Below are positions 5,701-5,841 of a stretch of 5,841 bases of DNA, piece by piece. The translations under genes were made by a program, and so were the position numbers. The stretch's first letter is position 1. Each line of letters begins with the position of its first letter. A model generated the notes under the pieces. It ran no database searches and was not told the origin of the DNA. It saw nothing but the letters and a program-made list of their open reading frames with translations. Source of the DNA: Thermoplasmata archaeon (GTDB lineage: Archaea > Thermoplasmatota > Thermoplasmata > UBA184); NCBI GenBank assembly GCA_021827545.1, contig JAKAVH010000042.1:1-5841 (forward strand). Direction: 5' to 3'.

Positions 5701-5841
5701 ACGGCGCGAGGACGCGGACGAGGCCGTTCGTCACGGGCGCTCCGGCGGACGTGACGGTGCCGCTCACCGTCGCGTTGTACGGGAGGATCGCCACGTTGGG
5801 ATAGGTCACCGCATGGGCGCCGCTATTCGTCAGGTTCGACG
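2795..5841 (-). CDS. Large membrane-anchored surface glycoprotein with PKD-like domains, N-terminus outside window
   Basis: A predicted extracellular multidomain protein held by one C-terminal membrane helix. The frame is open to the right edge (first whole codon 5839-5837), so signal peptide and start are missing and an internal GTG such as that at 5809 is not the start. Numbering from that codon, 1014 residues are seen: two carboxypeptidase-regulatory-like beta sandwiches (about 22-105 and 111-205), an unassigned region (about 215-435) with the only two cysteines (C322, C326), a PKD domain (about 460-545) with WNFGDGSP (488-495) and HTY (506-508), two diverged PKD/Ig-like domains (about 545-690 and 692-812, the latter with STDPNNGTIVQYQW), a CARDB-like domain (about 820-955), a hydrophobic helix (about 961-983, GGIAAAAVVIILAIALLW), then a basic cytoplasmic tail ending DDDED. 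I count 52 N-x-S/T sequons. Adhesion, cell-wall or matrix roles are possible; no catalytic motif is recognised. It converges with rpoN. Confidence 0.88.
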   Translation of the reverse strand, partial: SNLTNSGAHAVTYPNVAILPYNATVSGTVTSAGAPVTNGLVRVLAPSWGNVTLASAATNTTTGAYAISIPRGTWVVESSYFTGAQTLYNFSRITLSPTTSAVTLNPRIQQFVISGFVTIAPGGTVRVPTPGNVTVLDTTNGYLYSDPIAPGGFYSFGTYPSNFTSAGTGQTFTVILSAVGYQTQFYNRTVATPGAVSQNVAVPPVLPTQLLQANTVINLTGVNTAKAGQGTIVVTTFASLGNDTVIPSLANASVGQLWAQLGLDYEHHPWIPAADLAGTIGAFEQSRGPFFPARQAGFAINGTTLLAPAMLGANYTMGVNGCTTLCGLSTGGNLTFSFAQQYALNGSIRSNATSYTLSFGFRHPASGSSGPFNYTLALPTGYVLQSGTTAPASTRLAPAGPGGTWTRFTLTSFPTATATAGSATFTIVKYAAPVANVNISSPNFTFSTANVLNRTHGNYTVVVGPGRTIFSALNSSYPAGTNGTRFTWNFGDGSPTVTTRSAVTNHTYTTPTTGATPYTGWLNVTSSGGLTANTTFHVWVVGATNAITARISTNASARSYRTTVGNTSTYLFVNYSSLLRINASRTTAITSPGAPSVPGVRSIAYFVVQSSSNRLVANYSVSQGAAFGSNLTVTFGLNPPAGRYYNLSTIRLNGGLTGLGYPSFGWWYNVTLTAWDGAGHSNTTTLTVLVNDTQAPLSRFTLLGANGLPVPASGLIEGANGTARVMLNAANSTDPNNGTIVQYQWNVSNRAAGAWHNGTNRTWYYNTTTVRPYPSLWLPPAQTPYRVNLTVVDLNRNRGTSLQTVSVSINATTRPIMSATNLTSSGGPTLTQGSSTTLSVFIKVGGGAKSVANNVSVWFYLMNPSGTGSRSSIVNNASIQYYNYTASNSSVWTTPWNLHGASLSLPYNTTVVAKVAWSPGKTGSFNLYANVTASNEYPGSYNGGANVAVLAITVNPSPSNTLVIYGGIAAAAVVIILAIALLWRRRSRRAAGGGPSRPAGRGGLERPRKDDDED

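Noticed and set aside
1..5841. CRISPR arrays, transposons, integrase sites, tRNA or rRNA genes.
   Set aside because: No regularly spaced repeats, terminal inverted repeats, transposase motifs or cloverleaf-like sequences were found on either strand.
1..5841. The idea that the glycosyltransferase and the surface glycoprotein form one system.
   Set aside because: They are separate units about 2 kb apart with the housekeeping operon between them; proximity alone does not support a functional link.

Overview
The window is a G+C-rich (roughly two thirds by eye) chromosomal segment of an archaeon. The evidence is a run of archaeal-type translation and transcription genes (ribosomal proteins L18e, uL13 and uS9, then RNA polymerase subunit N), TATA-box promoters in place of bacterial -35/-10 promoters, and a large Asn-sequon-rich surface protein with a single C-terminal membrane anchor. 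High G+C combined with PKD-type membrane-anchored surface glycoproteins fits uncultured Thermoplasmatota (Thermoplasmata-like Euryarchaeota) best. That placement is inference and was not tested.

Layout. (1) 1-916, minus strand: a two-gene unit of an 80-residue PRC-barrel protein followed, with an 11-bp overlap, by a family 2 glycosyltransferase that runs off the left edge. (2) 917-1113: a divergent promoter region with one TATA-like element facing each way. A perfect 7-bp inverted repeat abuts the leftward element. (3) 1114-2556, plus strand: a compact operon rpl18e-rpl13-rps9-rpoN, with overlaps of 8 and 7 bp and then a 27-nt gap. Its promoter sits directly upstream, and the transcript probably has almost no leader. 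(4) 2557-2794: a convergent intergenic region with no gene, containing a strong G/C hairpin and an 11-bp direct repeat but no T-run terminator. (5) 2795-5841, minus strand: a surface protein of at least 1014 residues whose N-terminus lies outside the window.

How the genes relate. The operon is housekeeping: three ribosomal proteins and a zinc-binding RNA polymerase subunit co-expressed as in most archaea, here without the usual neighbours rpoD (upstream) or rpoK/rps2 (downstream). The surface protein is predicted to be exported and heavily N-glycosylated. The glycosyltransferase could act in surface glycan synthesis, but nothing in the window links it to that protein. No CRISPR array, mobile element, tRNA or rRNA was seen. 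I see no convincing undescribed defence or mobile system. The most unusual content is the sequon-packed, charge-poor surface protein, the palindrome against the PRC-barrel promoter, and the PRC-barrel/glycosyltransferase gene pair.
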